Of a stretch of DNA of 64,000 bases, positions 10,407-22,789 are shown piece by piece. The notes under the pieces are model-generated. The model ran no database searches. It was not told the origin of the DNA and worked only from the letters and a program-made list of their open reading frames with translations. The position numbers were made by a program, and so were the translations under genes. The DNA comes from Pyrenophora tritici-repentis (Eukaryota; Ascomycota; Dothideomycetes; Pleosporales; Pleosporaceae). Numbering within the stretch: the stretch's first letter is position 1; each line of letters opens with the position of its first letter. Location: positions 186,001 through 250,000 of the forward strand of contig NC_089397.1 in the NCBI RefSeq assembly GCF_003171515.1. The letters are read 5' to 3'.

Positions 10407-11437
10407 TTGTTGTTGTTGCTGCTGTACTACTTGTGCCTGAGCCTGTGCTTGAGCTTGCGCCTGCTGTGCTTGCTGTTCTTGCTGGTGCTGATGCTGTTGC
10501 TGCTGTTGATGTTGCTGCTGTTGTTGCTGTTGCTGCTGTTGTTGCTGTTGCTGCTGTTGAAACGTGGGTGGCATTGATTGGCGGCGTTGCTGCTCATGTT
10601 GCATATATTGAACCTGCGAATGTGTGGGCATGGGGTGTGTGAATTGGTACTGGGTGGCTGGGGGTGTGGGTTGAGGCTTGGGAGCCATCTGCTGGGCAGC
10701 CTGGGGGTTGTAAAAGGGAGGATTTGGTATGTAAGCATAGTTGTTGGGCGGCGGCGGTGCTTGCGACGGGTACGGCTGCGGAGGCGCGAGGTTTGAACTG
10801 GGCCGGCGGATGTGGCCGACTCTCGAGTTTGGTCGCGAGAGGTGGTGGGGAGGTTGCGGCGAGGGTCCTCGCTGCTGAAAGGGCATGCCATTCCCAATGG
10901 GTGGTGACATGGACGGGGCGCCATGCCTGATGTGCTGGAATTGCGAGTGTTGCATGTGAGGAGGGATCATGGCATGCTCGGGTGGGGTGTGCGAGTCGCG
11001 TGGAAGCGCGCCGCCCTCTTCGTCCTCATCATCGTCGTCGTCGCCGTCCTTTTTGCCCATAAAGTCCTCTGGACCTTTGTGTTCGTGTGCGCCGCCATAC
11101 TGCGTGACCTGTCAGTTTCATTCCATCTTAGCGCAACTCTCAATCCACGGCAGAAGGGAAGGTGCATACATATTGGTACCGGCCAATGGTTTCGTTGATG
11201 TCGCCAGACGAGAACTCGTACAGCTTCTTGTTATGGCCGAAGATGATGACGGCAACGTCTACCGAGCACAGCACAGAGAGCTCATGCGCCTTCTTGAATA
11301 GGCCGCCTTTGCGCTTGAGGAAGGTGCTGTGGCAGGTCAGTTGGGTTCGGATGCGCACGTGTGGCTGGTGGCTCAACTTACACGGAGCGGTTCCGGTCGT
11401 CCTTGATGGCCTTGATCTCGATCTTTCTGCGACCCAT
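9402..11437 (-). CDS. RLM1: Rlm1/MEF2-type MADS-box transcription factor
   Basis: Exons are 11437-11382, 11326-11170 and 11099-9402 (introns 55 and 70 bp), giving about 636 residues. The MADS domain starts at residue 1 ([18 protein letters not shown]) and continues with [20 protein letters not shown] and the MEF2-like extension ending GRYQY. The rest is disordered: a Pro/Gln-rich centre with two long polyglutamine tracts and a Ser/Pro C-terminus with many SP/TP sites. Rlm1 is the nuclear target of the cell-wall-integrity MAP kinase (Slt2/MpkA) and activates cell-wall genes; that role is known for the family. The third-exon acceptor could lie nine bases upstream, adding three residues. All exon phases agree. 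Confidence 0.92.
10353..10562. repeat. Two CAG/CAA (polyglutamine) tracts inside RLM1
   Basis: Read on the coding (minus) strand, two tracts of mixed CAG and CAA codons occupy about 10353-10430 and 10471-10562. They encode runs of up to about two dozen Gln, separated by an Ala/Gln segment (QAQAQAQAQ). The CAG/CAA mix lowers but does not remove slippage, so length may vary between strains. Confidence 0.9.
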
Positions 11438-14419
11438 GGTGGACTTGAATACTAGACGTCAAAGCTCATGGAGTGGCGATGAAGGGTGCGCGTATTTTTG
11501 GGGGGACTAGTCGAGGGCTCTTGGGGAACAAAAGAAGATGGCAATGGTACTAGCTTGCGCGGCAGCGGCCTGATCACGAAGACGTTCAGCGTTTCAGCAC
11601 CGGCAACGCAAGAGCCAGCGGGATTAGGAGGTGGGCGGCGAGAGTCGGCGCTGCAGATGTGCAAAAGCTTTCCGCGACTTCAGGGCTATATGGCTGTGAT
11701 GCGCGACACGTCGATGCCTTGCTGCACTCACAGTCGCTGTGAGGCTCTGAACGTGATGTGCAGAGGAAACCATCATGGAGTGGGTGGGCGCCCCTATATT
11801 TAGAAAAGCGGCGTCTGCGGAGCCCAGGCCATGCAATCGCTAAATTGCCCGCTTGGAGCATATTTGGTACGTTTGGAGCACCGGGCCACGTCGACTGCGC
11901 CCTCGTTATTGGGCGTGCAATTTGTGCCTCCATCATCCCACCGCTGACCTAGCCGATTCTGGGCTGTTTACTCCACTATGCGACGCCCACAAGGGCTATT
12001 TTAAGGACATATCAGGGCCGGGGTCCAGCGGCCTCACACAGCTATCACGCCCTGGATGGCATTGCAGTCACAGATTGAGTCGACCAGTGTCTTTTACCGG
12101 CATGGCGCCAGACGACAAATGCCCTATGCGAAGGTGCCCTAGGATATGCAAAGTCCATCTTACCGGCTCCAACTGTCAAACGAGCCTCGCTATTCTTTGC
12201 TCGCTACATCCGTCCCGAACAGGACGCGGCGCTTGCAGAAGAGATGGCGACGCTCGGAGAATTCTGACCCTTTGCCTTGAGCGGAGGCATCTGGCCTGTG
12301 TACGGATTGTGCGGCATTGCACCTCCTGGTGCGCCTTTGCACCCTGTGCCGAGCCCAAATCTGCTCGCAACACAAGGCGGAGCACCTACCCGACCCCAAT
12401 GGTCAAACTCTAGCCTCAGCAGCCCGTAAAGGGACGTCCTTGTGTTCTGCCCGCACCTGCCCTTCAACCCACCTGCCACCATAATTTGTTATTATCCCAC
12501 CCGTCCCGTCCACTATCAAGACCAACCCCACTTCCCCGCCGTGTGCGGCACGGCAATACCCAGGCGATTTTGATTCCTCGACATATGCCATCCTTTCTTC
12601 CTTCTGCAGGCACAGGCACAGGCACGCCGCATGCTGACAGTTCGGAACACGACCAAACAGAGCAATTGCAACTCGTCTCCCTCCATGTCCTAAGCTTGAT
12701 GTCGGAATAGGCCTGCAGCACGCGCTTCCTAGCGCGATCGCCAGTCAGGCCCCAAACGCGATATTTTTAGCAGTACATGCTGGGATGACGCACCTCATTG
12801 ACTGGTCGGCCCAACTACGTCGACACTCCAGAACGTCATACGTTGCTAAGCTTCTGTCCATCTGCCTTTTTTTCCTTTTGCGTTGCCGTCACATCCCAGT
12901 TGACAAGATGATCTGACTGGGCTAACCGCCAGCGCCGCAACGTCGTTGGATATTTACCACTAGCTTGTGCTTTCTTATTCGTACAACCTCACTACTAGCT
13001 CCGTAGTCTGTGTGACTTACACTCTTCGCCTGCTGAAGCGAGACATGTGCCGCAACCTGACAGCCGTTCGAGGCACGGTTGGGGTTTCTAATTGAAGCTT
13101 TTTCGACCGCTCGACATCACTCAGCATCACATGGACAATCATGAATCCTCCAGTCGAGCGGAAGATAAGGCGGCCCGATGCGTCTAGTTCATCTATCAGA
13201 TGCAGGTACAGTCCTCGGTTGTTATTCTTAGTCGTGTATACACTCCCGACAACCGTTCCTTCGTCACCTCCCAGTAGCCTGAACCCCTCATCGACCTGTC
13301 AGATGCAGTTACCACCTGTCGGGTTATTCTTGGTCGCACACTAGCCCTCGAGTAGTTTACATCTCCAACCGCCTGAATGTGGACCCAACCTGAGACCGTG
13401 AACGCGTGGTCGATGCAGGTACCCAACACCATGTATGCAGTAACACAGCTCATCTTATTCGCTGAAAGCTATCATGACTTCTCCGATCCACCTCCCCTCT
13501 TGGTCAGATGTTATTCTTGGGACGCGCCTACAGCCCCCTTGATATACAGGCTTCAATATCAAAATGATATGCACCTACATACTCATCATCGACAGCCACG
13601 AGTTGGCGGCGCCTACAGATGATACATGCTCAGAAGAAGGGGTAGCTGATGAGCAAGTTGAAAATAGAACGATGAAGCTTACGCGTTGTGACTAACAGAG
13701 GCAGTTATGATGAGCAAACAGTGTCAGAGGGGAGGGGAGCCGGCGTCAAAGACAACTACGATGATCGAACCATCGTTCGAGAACCATGGCTTTTGTCATT
13801 CCATATTATTCAGCAACCAGCCCTGGCATGGGATCCAGTACAGCGTCTTCGTCAAGTTCTCGTCAAGTTTAACAAACTATGGAAATCCTACACAGGCATC
13901 TACCTATCATAAGCTAAACCCCGATATCCCTCCAGAAAAAGCCAGAAAAGCACTACCTACAATAGGACTACCGAACCCCTTTAGCGTTAATATCGATCTA
14001 GACCTCATCTGTACATGTCTGGATGAACATGCTATCACTGTTGACAATCTTAACATCCGCTATCTGAGTCTCCGATCCATTATGAATTTCACAATAGGAG
14101 AACAGCCACAATATCCATCCAAAATCTCACGTCATGACACACAACCCACTCACCCACTCAACACAAAACAAAAACACACATCAATTGCAGGTGAACAATC
14201 GTAGGATTTTCGACTTATGTACAAAAGGATATCCATCCGAAAGGCGTGATTTGGGCCAAGACAAGCTCTGGCTGGAATGATGAAACTGTTTAAGAACTTG
14301 TGTGTTCAGACTTTTTTAGTACCTACACTGTTGGCTCGGAATGTCGCTGCAAAAGCATACCACATCTCCCCTATGCTGACAATTCCCCCAAGGGTAATAT
14401 TGATATTTTGACACGCAAT
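11438..14419. other. Gene-poor 3 kb stretch
   Basis: Nearly 3 kb lies between the RLM1 start and the ABP1 3' end. All frames are short and start poorly. The longest ATG frame (13707-14204, 165 codons) has no recognisable domain. Around 13197-13520 the nonamer GTTATTCTT occurs three times (about 13221, 13323 and 13510) near GATGCAGGTAC-like words, which hints at an old degenerate repeat. The part nearest 11438 is the RLM1 promoter. I see no RNA gene. Confidence 0.45.
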
Positions 14420-17176
14420 TTACTGGTCAAGCTCGACATAGTTGGCGGGGAAGAGACCAGACTGGCCGTTGAAGCTACCGAGCCACCAGTCCTCGTCTGG
14501 GAATTCCTGTAAGGTGTAAGTGAGTGTTTGCTAATTGGGTCAAATTTACTTACCAGTCCGGTGATAGTGGCGCCTTCGGGGAAGCTTAGCTCGTTGTCTT
14601 CAGCAGCTTCATAGTCGTAAAGTGCAGTGGCGGTGGGGCCGGAACTAGCAGCGGGTGCTGCGGCGGGCTCTTGCTCGTGTGCTGAGGGATGTGCGGGTGG
14701 TGGTGGTGCAGCACCGCCATTGTCCTCATCTTCGACCAACTCGACATAGTTGGCTGGGAACAGACCACGCTCGCCTTGAGAGTTTGTGCCCATCCACCAG
14801 TCGTCGTCTACCATGTCGATATCAGTGACGTATTCACCCTCGCGGAGCTCGACTTCGTTGTCCTCTGCCTTCTCGTAGTCGTATTGGATGACTGCACGCT
14901 TGCCTGAGCCGCCTGCAGCTGCACCCTCATCGTCATCGTGACCAGCAGCAATGGCAGCGCCAACAGCTGCACCGCCTACCGCGGCAGCGCCGAAGGTAGC
15001 AGCTGCAACAGCGGCACCAGCACCACGAGCAGGATCCTTGGCTTCCACTTGAGGCTCTGGGGACATGTCGCGAGATTGCTTAGCTGCTTGCTCGAGGGAT
15101 CGAGCAGGCATAGGTGGCGCGTGTTCCTCGGCAGGAGCCATTTCTTCCGGTTGCCTTCCCCGAGCAACAGGCATAGCGATGCGAACAGGTGAACCAGAAG
15201 GTTCGGGAGATGGGCTGCGGGGCACTGCTGGTGGAGAGGGGACGCGTTGGTGCTGAGTGGCAGGCACATCATCCTCTTCTGGCTCCTTGGGGCGGCTGGG
15301 CAGGCCCGGCATGGGAACACCTCCCCGTATGCCTGCATTGGGCTTGCTGGATGTGTCAAGTGGTGGTGGGCTTGAAGCTTGTGGCTCGGGTACAGGGCGT
15401 GATGTTGGCGCTCCCATGGGTGCAGCGCCTGTGAAGCGATCTTTCAGGGAGCTCACACCACCAGCTGCGGGAGAAGCTGGCTCCTCTGGCTGGTCATTGG
15501 GGTTGCTGGTTACAGACTGACCTGTTCGGGTAGTCTGAACAGGTGCCCATGATTTGCCAGAGTAACCACTTTGCCAGCCACCGCCTCCACTCTGTTGGCT
15601 TTGCAGAGGAGCTGGGCGGCTTCCAACATCAGCAGTAGGTGACCGAACAGGCTGGCCACGAGCTGCCTTCTTTTCAGCCCAGATCTGAGCAGGTGTCTTT
15701 CCTCCCTCATCGGCAAAGGTTTTGCTTGCGGCGCCGACGAGCGGTGCAGGAACAACGGGCTTTGCACCGAAACCTCCAGGCGTGGGAGCCTTGGTTCCAG
15801 TGAATGTGCTGGCGCCCGCAAACTTGTTGGCAACCTTTGGCTTTGGCATACTGGTCAAGCGTTCGGGCTGCGAGCTAAAGGCCGCTGACCTTTCCGCGAG
15901 CGATTTGGGCTTCTCTTCCTCCTCGCCATTGGATCCTGTTGCAGCCGGAGACAACGAGGGAGGAGCGGCTTGAGCCTTAGCGCGAATAGCTGCAATATCA
16001 ACTTTTCCCACTGGCTCATATGCGCCCTTGACCACGGTGGGTCGGTCGTCTTTGGCCTCACGCGCCTGAGCTCGAATAGCGGCAATATCGACCTTACCGA
16101 CTGGTTGATATGCGCCCCTGACGACTTCGGGTCGGTCGCCGCTAGTCGAATCGTCTTTCTTTGCAGTAAGTTCTGCCATGTTCACTTTGGTGGGCGTGTA
16201 TGCAGTTCCAACCTTCTCCAGCTGTGACCTGGAGACCTGCGGGGCATCCGCACCCCACCCGTCGGCATCCTCATCAGCTTTTGGTGCCGATGCACGCGAG
16301 CGTCCCAATGGGTTGAATCCAGCACCTCCGCCTCCTATTGATTTGGGTGTGAAGACGGGCTTCTTCGCAACGGGGGGTGGGCCGCTTGAAACGGGAATGT
16401 CTCCGCCGCCGGAGTACTTTGCGCCTGATGCATCTGCAACTTTCTGCACAATTTTCTCTGGAGTAAGGTCGGCTTCGGAGCGGGCGGTGACTTGGACGTG
16501 GTATCCCTGGTTGAGTCAGACGGCGAAAACAGTGAGAGCTGGGTATTGAGCCACATACGTGTAGAAGCTTTGAAACGACTGTGAGATGGCTGCCAAAGTA
16601 GCCCTTTGTTCGCTCTGGAACACCCTCACCGCACTGCGTAAATGTTAGTTGGGTAATTATGATTGGGACTTAATCAGCACATACCCATGCAATGAGGACA
16701 TTCTTGGGCAGCGACGTATTTGGGTCCTTGACTTTGACGAATGCAAACTGAATTCGACCATCTGAGAACTCGTCGATCAAGTCGACTAGCTCACCCTCTG
16801 CCAGACGTCAGCTTTTGTTTTTCGTAACGGCGGTGGCTTTTGGCTGCTGCCATGCGTTCCCGCTGCCTGATTGTGCCGACACCCGAGCTTAGGCGGATAC
16901 CTAGCTTGGAGACGGCTGTGGTGGGATACACAGGAGAGAGAAATTGAGTTTTGGGCCTTTCAATCACATACCTCCTGTGCTTTGGACTTTGAGTACGCTT
17001 TCTTTTCCGCCATCTTGCTGGAAGGCACTGACGAGCGGGGCAGCTACTGTGAAGACGGCCCATTGCCCGTAAGTCGGGGAGCTCGCCTGGGCACCAGATG
17101 GCGGAGGAGCATTGACAACATTCTGGTAGCTCCGGGTGATGTTGGGGCCGTTGCTGGAGGTGTTGAGCGTGGCCAT
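14420..17176 (-). CDS. ABP1: Actin-binding protein Abp1 (ADF-H plus two SH3)
   Basis: Exons are 17176-16972, about 16797-16687, 16633-16559, 16506-14554 and 14506-14420, encoding about 810 residues. The first three exons and the start of the fourth make an ADF/cofilin-homology domain, with FAFVKVKDPNTSLPKNVLIA and GYHVQVTARSEADLTPEKIV. A disordered centre follows with two repeats of the type AYQPVGKVDIAAIRAQ and many PxxP segments. An Ala-rich stretch precedes two C-terminal SH3 domains (IQYDYEKAEDNEVELREGE and ALYDYEAAEDNELSFPEGA). The last exon completes SH3-2 with the conserved DWW and FPANYVEL. Abp1 binds actin filaments at endocytic patches and activates Arp2/3. Yeast has one SH3; two is usual in filamentous fungi. 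The first intron, about 174 bp, is unusually long. Confidence 0.9.
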
Positions 17177-17799
17177 GGTGGAGGGGGGGGGAGGAGGGGA
17201 AGAGGATGTCTGGAGGGCTGGGGAAAGAGAGCGGTGGAGTGAGGAAGAGTGGAGGTGGAGGAACACAGGTGGCAGATTTCAAGTGCCCTCAGCTAGCAGG
17301 ATGCGTCGGACAGCTCAGTGTACGCGTATCCGAATGCGTGTATATGGCGAATTGGGCTCGAATTATCCTAGTAGGCACAGAGCGGCACAAGCTCGGGTGA
17401 GGCAGCTATGTCATTCCTTGGCCCACACTGTTGGCAGGGCAGACCCTCGTTCGCCTCACCGGGTCGATTGGACATAGCTTCTGCGCACCGCTTGACAACG
17501 CTGCACTCAACAGCAGACTCTTGCGTCTCTTAAAGCGTCGCCTAGACGCCTCGCATGACCTCTGCCGCCTTTTTTCTGGTGTTCTAGCCCGCTTACCTTC
17601 ACCTCCACTCTGCCACGACAAACACTAGCATCCGACAGCACACCAAGCCCCATCGCACCGCCTTTTCGATTCCCCATCATCTCCACTTCACCCGCGCTTG
17701 ATACTCGACATCTGCCTTCATGTCTCTCGCCTGCGCACTGCTGCGACGACGAGGCGACTTTGAGCGCTGCCTGTGAAGACCCTGCTCTAGTAGTCCGCC
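17177..17799. promoter_or_regulatory. Divergent promoter between ABP1 and the F-box gene
   Basis: 623 bp separate two divergently transcribed genes. A CT-rich tract upstream of each start is visible (GGGGGGGGAGG near 17183 on the plus strand is the ABP1 leader). I cannot name a factor site. Confidence 0.4.
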
Positions 17800-20700
17800 A
17801 TGGAGGATCGCGAGTCGAGCGTTGTGTCGTCGGTCGACTTTTACGGCTCAGACGCAAATGCTACACATGCGCCTGCCCCAGCTGTTCCCAGTGACGCGCC
17901 GCTGCCGAAGCGAAAGGCAGACGATGCGCCAGCTGAGCCCGACAAGAAGCGCAAGTTGGAGCTGGACGCGTCGTCGCCGCCCTACGACTTGCCATGTTGC
18001 GCTGGCCTGCCTCCAGAGCTGTGGCAGCATGTTTTCTCCTTTTGTTCTCTTGCAGATCTTGGTCGATTGATTCAGGTCAATCGACCTTTCCTTTCCTACC
18101 TCACAGACGTGCGCACTGCCTCGACTTCAAAGTCGGGCCATGGCCGTCTGCATCTCCTAAAGTCTGAATCGTTGTGGGCCTCTGCCCGCAATGCACTATG
18201 TACAAAGCCCCCGAAGCCGCTCCCAGGCTTCAGCGAGCTGCAAATGTGGCAGCTGGCCTGGTCCAAGAGATGCCAGTTTTGTAATAAACTTGATTCTTAT
18301 ACACCAGGCGAGCGTATATGGCAAAAGGGCCCCGGCAACACAGGCGTGCGCGCCATCTGGCCCTTTGCTATCAGAGCGTGTGGGCCATGTCTGCTACAAC
18401 AGTGCCAGACGGTAAGTAGCATCGAATTGCCCTACATGGGTCGTCGCTGACTGTTTAGGACGCAAGCCTTCTCTTCTCAACTGCTTCCGCAGTGCGACCC
18501 GCGCTCCCCTTTGCGCTCCTCACAAATGATCAGCACTACATTGCCGCCTACACATTGCAATCTGCCACTACGCCAGCTGACGTTGAAATTGCAAAGTACT
18601 ATTACAAAAACGACGTGCAAGACATGACACAAGAGCTCAACGAGGCACTTGGCCGGGGCCCGGCAGCAGCCGAAGAATGGGCCAAAGGCCTCGAAGCCAG
18701 AGGAAGAGAGCGTATGAAGCTCGCCGAAAACTGGGAGCGCTGGGAAGTCAAAAATCAGTGGTGGGAGCAGCACAACGAGGGCAAGCGCGCAGCATCTGCA
18801 GCTCCTTCACAGCCCGCCACGTCACACAAGCGGCCGTCCAGGTCACCCCCTCGCCGAACCCCGTCTCCTATAATTCATGCCCCGATTCCAGCAAGTAAGT
18901 CGACTTCTGCTGTCTCATTTGCTGTCACGCATGGTAACCCTTCTCGATATCTCAACAACGCCCCTCCTGTCCCCAACCTAACAGCCGTAGCACCATCGTC
19001 TCAGCAAGGGCAAGCGCGCCCGCCCACGGTTCCACCACAGGCCTTTACCCCATCTGGACAAAGAAACCTTCACGATGCAAATGAGGCCAAAGCAACTCGC
19101 AAGACGGACATAGAACGTCGGTGTCAGCAAATGGAACCCCCAATTGCTCCCAACGTCCTGCGCCACATGGACTCGTTCAAGGCCGCGATCCAAATCCCGC
19201 AGCCAATGAATGACTATGCATGGAGTGTGCTTCAACCCCGCCTGATCGCCCAACTCCCTGCTGCCCAACAAGCAGAAGCTGACCACGTGGCCCGCGCTGC
19301 TTCCCACTCGTCAAAAGCAGCAGACCGCCGTCACCTAGACGCAAACTCCAAGGAAGCGCGGGAAGTCATGGACCGCGAGTGGGAAGAGTCTCAGCGCCCA
19401 ATTCGTGACAGACTCGACGCCATTGCCGACGAATTCATCAATCGGGACTGGGATCACGGCAACGCGGTCACTTACGAAAACAGCCCGAAATTTGCAGCCG
19501 ATCTTCTTGCCTACGTGCGCCGCACATTCTACGCTGAGAGAGCGCGTAGCTCTACTGACCATGCAGATTCTAAACCCAAGCTTGTTCTGGACAATATGAA
19601 GTGGGTGTATGACAACAAAATCAAACCATTAACAGAACAGTTCCGCAAGGACATCTTCTTGTGCCATGGCCAAGGATGCGAGCACAACAACAAATACTAC
19701 GGGTTTGAAGGTGTTACCCAGCACTACGGAGCCAAACATACCTCCAACTTCAGCTCAGGAAACGTGGTCGTGGCGTGGAGAGAAGCTGAATGGCCTGAGG
19801 AGACCCCGTTCCATCCAGACCCTAGTTCCGTGAAACCTCTCCATGCCCACCACCCGTCTTCTGGCACGAATGGGTATGGCGGCTACTATAACGGATACTC
19901 GCGTGCAGGAGCATCGACCCCACACATGCCCACTCACGCCCCACAGGCGAGCCCCGGACCGTACAATTATGGTGGCCACTATGCTGGACCCTTTGCTCCA
20001 CCCCAGCTCCCTCCCGGTTCGATGCCTAGTTTTGAGTATCCCCAGCCCTATGCGACTCCTGTGGACATGTACGCGCACCACGCAATGGGCCCACCAGGAT
20101 ACGGCGCTCACACAGCCCAAAATCCTTACCTGACATCCCCAGCAATGATCAGTAATGCCATAGCACCACCACCCAGCATGCCACCGCCTGGTCAAGGAGT
20201 TCCTGAGATCGTTCCCAGCGGTACAGAAGATACTGGCCAAAGCACTAGCTCGTTTGACAAGCAAGTAAGTTCAGTCATCGAGATGACCCAGGACATCTGG
20301 AAGCGTACCTCTGGTGTCAAGGACATGCCAAACAGTCTCCGCATCTACATTTTGCTACACCGCGTCATCTCCAAGTTCCATGTGGAGTTCAACCACGAGC
20401 CAAATTTGAACCACTTCATTGATGCTCTATCTAATCATGAGATGCCTAAAGCATTAAAGAATGCACCAGGTCTCTCGTGCAAAGCTTGTCAGGTTGGGTC
20501 TGCACATCAGCCTCCGGGCTCTTTCTACTCGAAAGCGGAAGAAAGGACGACATACACCGTTTTGGGTCTGTTGTCGCACTTTAGGACGCAACATCTTCCG
20601 TACCAGCACTCAAGTTTTGGCCACCCTGTACCGGGCACTGCACTGGATTGGAAGGAAAACATGATCGAGCTTCCTAGTGAACGTTTCATTTCCGGACTAA

Positions 20701-22436
20701 TCCACGCTCCGGGTATGGACGACGAGAAGCTACTAATGATAGCGACCGTCTTTCCGAGCTTGTTTCCCATGCCACTGCCCAAAATCGGTGTGATTGATAG
20801 CCACGGATTAGCCTCACCTGCGTCTTCTGGCCCCAAGGATCCAGAAAAGGCCCCAGGCATAGTTGAGGTTTCTCTTGAGACAGCTGCTCCTGCACGTGCC
20901 GGCCCCGCGGGCATGATCGCTGCGGATGCAAATGTGGCTCTTCCTCCAAAACCGTTGGAAGCTGGATATGACCCTCTTCGACCAGGTCTCAATACCGAAC
21001 CGCAGGAAGTACCAGGTGCCATGAATAGGAAACGTTCCTACCGAGACAGTCCGCCTAGTGAGCGTAGACAACACCAGTATCCCGAACCTCGGTACTATGT
21101 AGGTGATCTGCAACACTCCAAGCATGTTCATGCAACTGACTTTTCTGTCTGTCAGGTGGCCAGGGATCATTTGGATGATGGCTATCACCGTCCACGAGAG
21201 TACGATTATGCTCCAAGCCCCAGAATCGTTCATGCAGGCCCGGCATATGACGACTACCCTGGTCGCCGGACGGCGTTCCGGGAACAGGAGCGATTCTATG
21301 GACCACCGGACGAGATTGTCTACGCGCACCCGCGCGAAGGAAGTCATGGTAGCCGGGAATACAGTGCGTATCCTCGGCAGGTACGGTACTATGAAGAAGA
21401 GGAGCACCGCCCTGAATACCGGTTTGTGAACGAGCGTCGTTCGCGAGACGACAGCCCTCCTCGAGCACTGTCTGCAGCGGAGCGGTTCCTGGCAGAGAAC
21501 GAACCTCCACAGCCCTCGTTGGCACAACAGCCAGAGGCAGAACCTGCTACACCAGTGCAGGAGAATGAGAATGGATCACGCTACACTCCTCCACCCACAG
21601 ATGCTCCTGCGCCAGCCGAGGCCAATGCACCGATTCGTCCGCTCGGGCCACCGCATCCCAGAGCCCCATCTACCGTTTCAAATGGTTCTAGATTTGATGA
21701 CTACCAACCAAATGGACACCGAATGCCCATGTCTGGACCGGGCGGCCCGCCACGGAGGTCTGGTCCACAGCGTCGACGAGATCGGCCGCATGACCAACGT
21801 GGGCCTTCTCGGTACCAGCGGTATATGAGTGTCGCGCGTGACGATCCATACGGTCGTGGGTCGAGCATGAGTCGCTCGCAAAGCAGAAGATACGAGGAGC
21901 AACGTCGCCGTATCGATCAACAGGAAACCCCGCAGCCCAATGCCGAACCAGACTACGAGCCAGACTACTCCAGAGAGCATAGCGCTGATCATTCCGTACA
22001 AGACGATAGTTTCTTCCCGCCTCCACGTCGTCAGCCCCGGGGCTATGTATCCGTACAAGATCGTCTTCATCCCCATACTCGTGCATACTCGCCTCCCCGA
22101 TACCGCTACGACGAACCACGCGGCCCGCATTACGTAGACGAGTATGGCCACCCGATCCATGAGTATGAAGTCATTCGAGTACCCAGACACCGCGACCCAT
22201 ATATGCCCCACCAACCTCACCGCTACGAGCCTGAGCCATATAGATATGTGCAGTATGAACGACCACCGCCACAGCGGTATAATAGCCGACACGAAGAGTA
22301 CATGTACTATGAAGAGAGGGAGAGGCCTATACCGAGGAGGCCAGCGCAGGATGCAGAGAGCGATGTATACGAGCCACCGCCGCCAGAGATCAAGGTAGAG
22401 AGCGTGCCTGTACCCATGCCACCTGAGGCATCATGA
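17800..22436 (+). CDS. Large F-box protein with disordered Tyr/Arg-rich tail
   Basis: Exon 1 is 17800-18411 and exon 2 is 18459-22436, joined across a 47 bp intron (GTAAGT...TTTAG). The product is about 1,529 residues. A basic nuclear-signal-like stretch (DKKRKLEL) precedes an F-box at about residues 66-105 (LPPELWQHVFSFCSLADLGR). Next comes a Cys-rich patch (RCQFCNKL...CGPCLLQQC). A conserved-looking region near 20271-20760 has a CxxC...H...H arrangement (SCKACQVG, LSHFRTQHLPYQH). The last 450 residues are disordered and rich in Arg, Tyr and Pro. F-box proteins recruit substrates to SCF ubiquitin ligases; the substrate here is unknown. Two internal stretches, 18895-18984 and about 21099-21155, look like introns of 90 and 57 bp without stops, so the mature protein may be shorter. 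Confidence 0.8.
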
Positions 22437-22789
22437 TTGTGCTCTTTAGCATGGCGTTATGAGATTTGTGACGACTTGTAATTCTGGCTTGGATCAATCG
22501 ACTAATGGAAGTAATTGTTTATAATGGATGGTTCCTTTGAGGGTTGGGCATAATATACTTGCTTCCTGTTCGTTGATTGGTTTTTTCGTGGTCCACCTAT
22601 GCATGACGGATGGCATGCTGAGTTCATCATGGTGATGTTACACAACGGCAGTGTCTTTCTCTCCCGAGTTGTTATAACAAAGTGTTCTCAAAAGGAGACA
22701 GGAATGTGATGACGAGAAACTTTTATTTGGCACGTGTGCCTTCTAGCGGGTATCAGAAAGAAAATGACATATCGAAGAATAGGCGCTGT
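22437..22789. other. 3' flanks of convergent genes
   Basis: 353 bp between the F-box stop and the MTD1 stop. AT-rich 3' untranslated sequence of both genes; nothing else is visible. Confidence 0.4.

Noticed and set aside
10238..10642. Plus-strand Val/Ala- and Leu-rich frames
   Set aside because: They are the antisense of the RLM1 polyglutamine CAG/CAA tracts.
13707..14204. 165-codon frame in the gap before ABP1
   Set aside because: It has an ATG, but no domain, odd composition, and no supporting splice structure or flanking signals.
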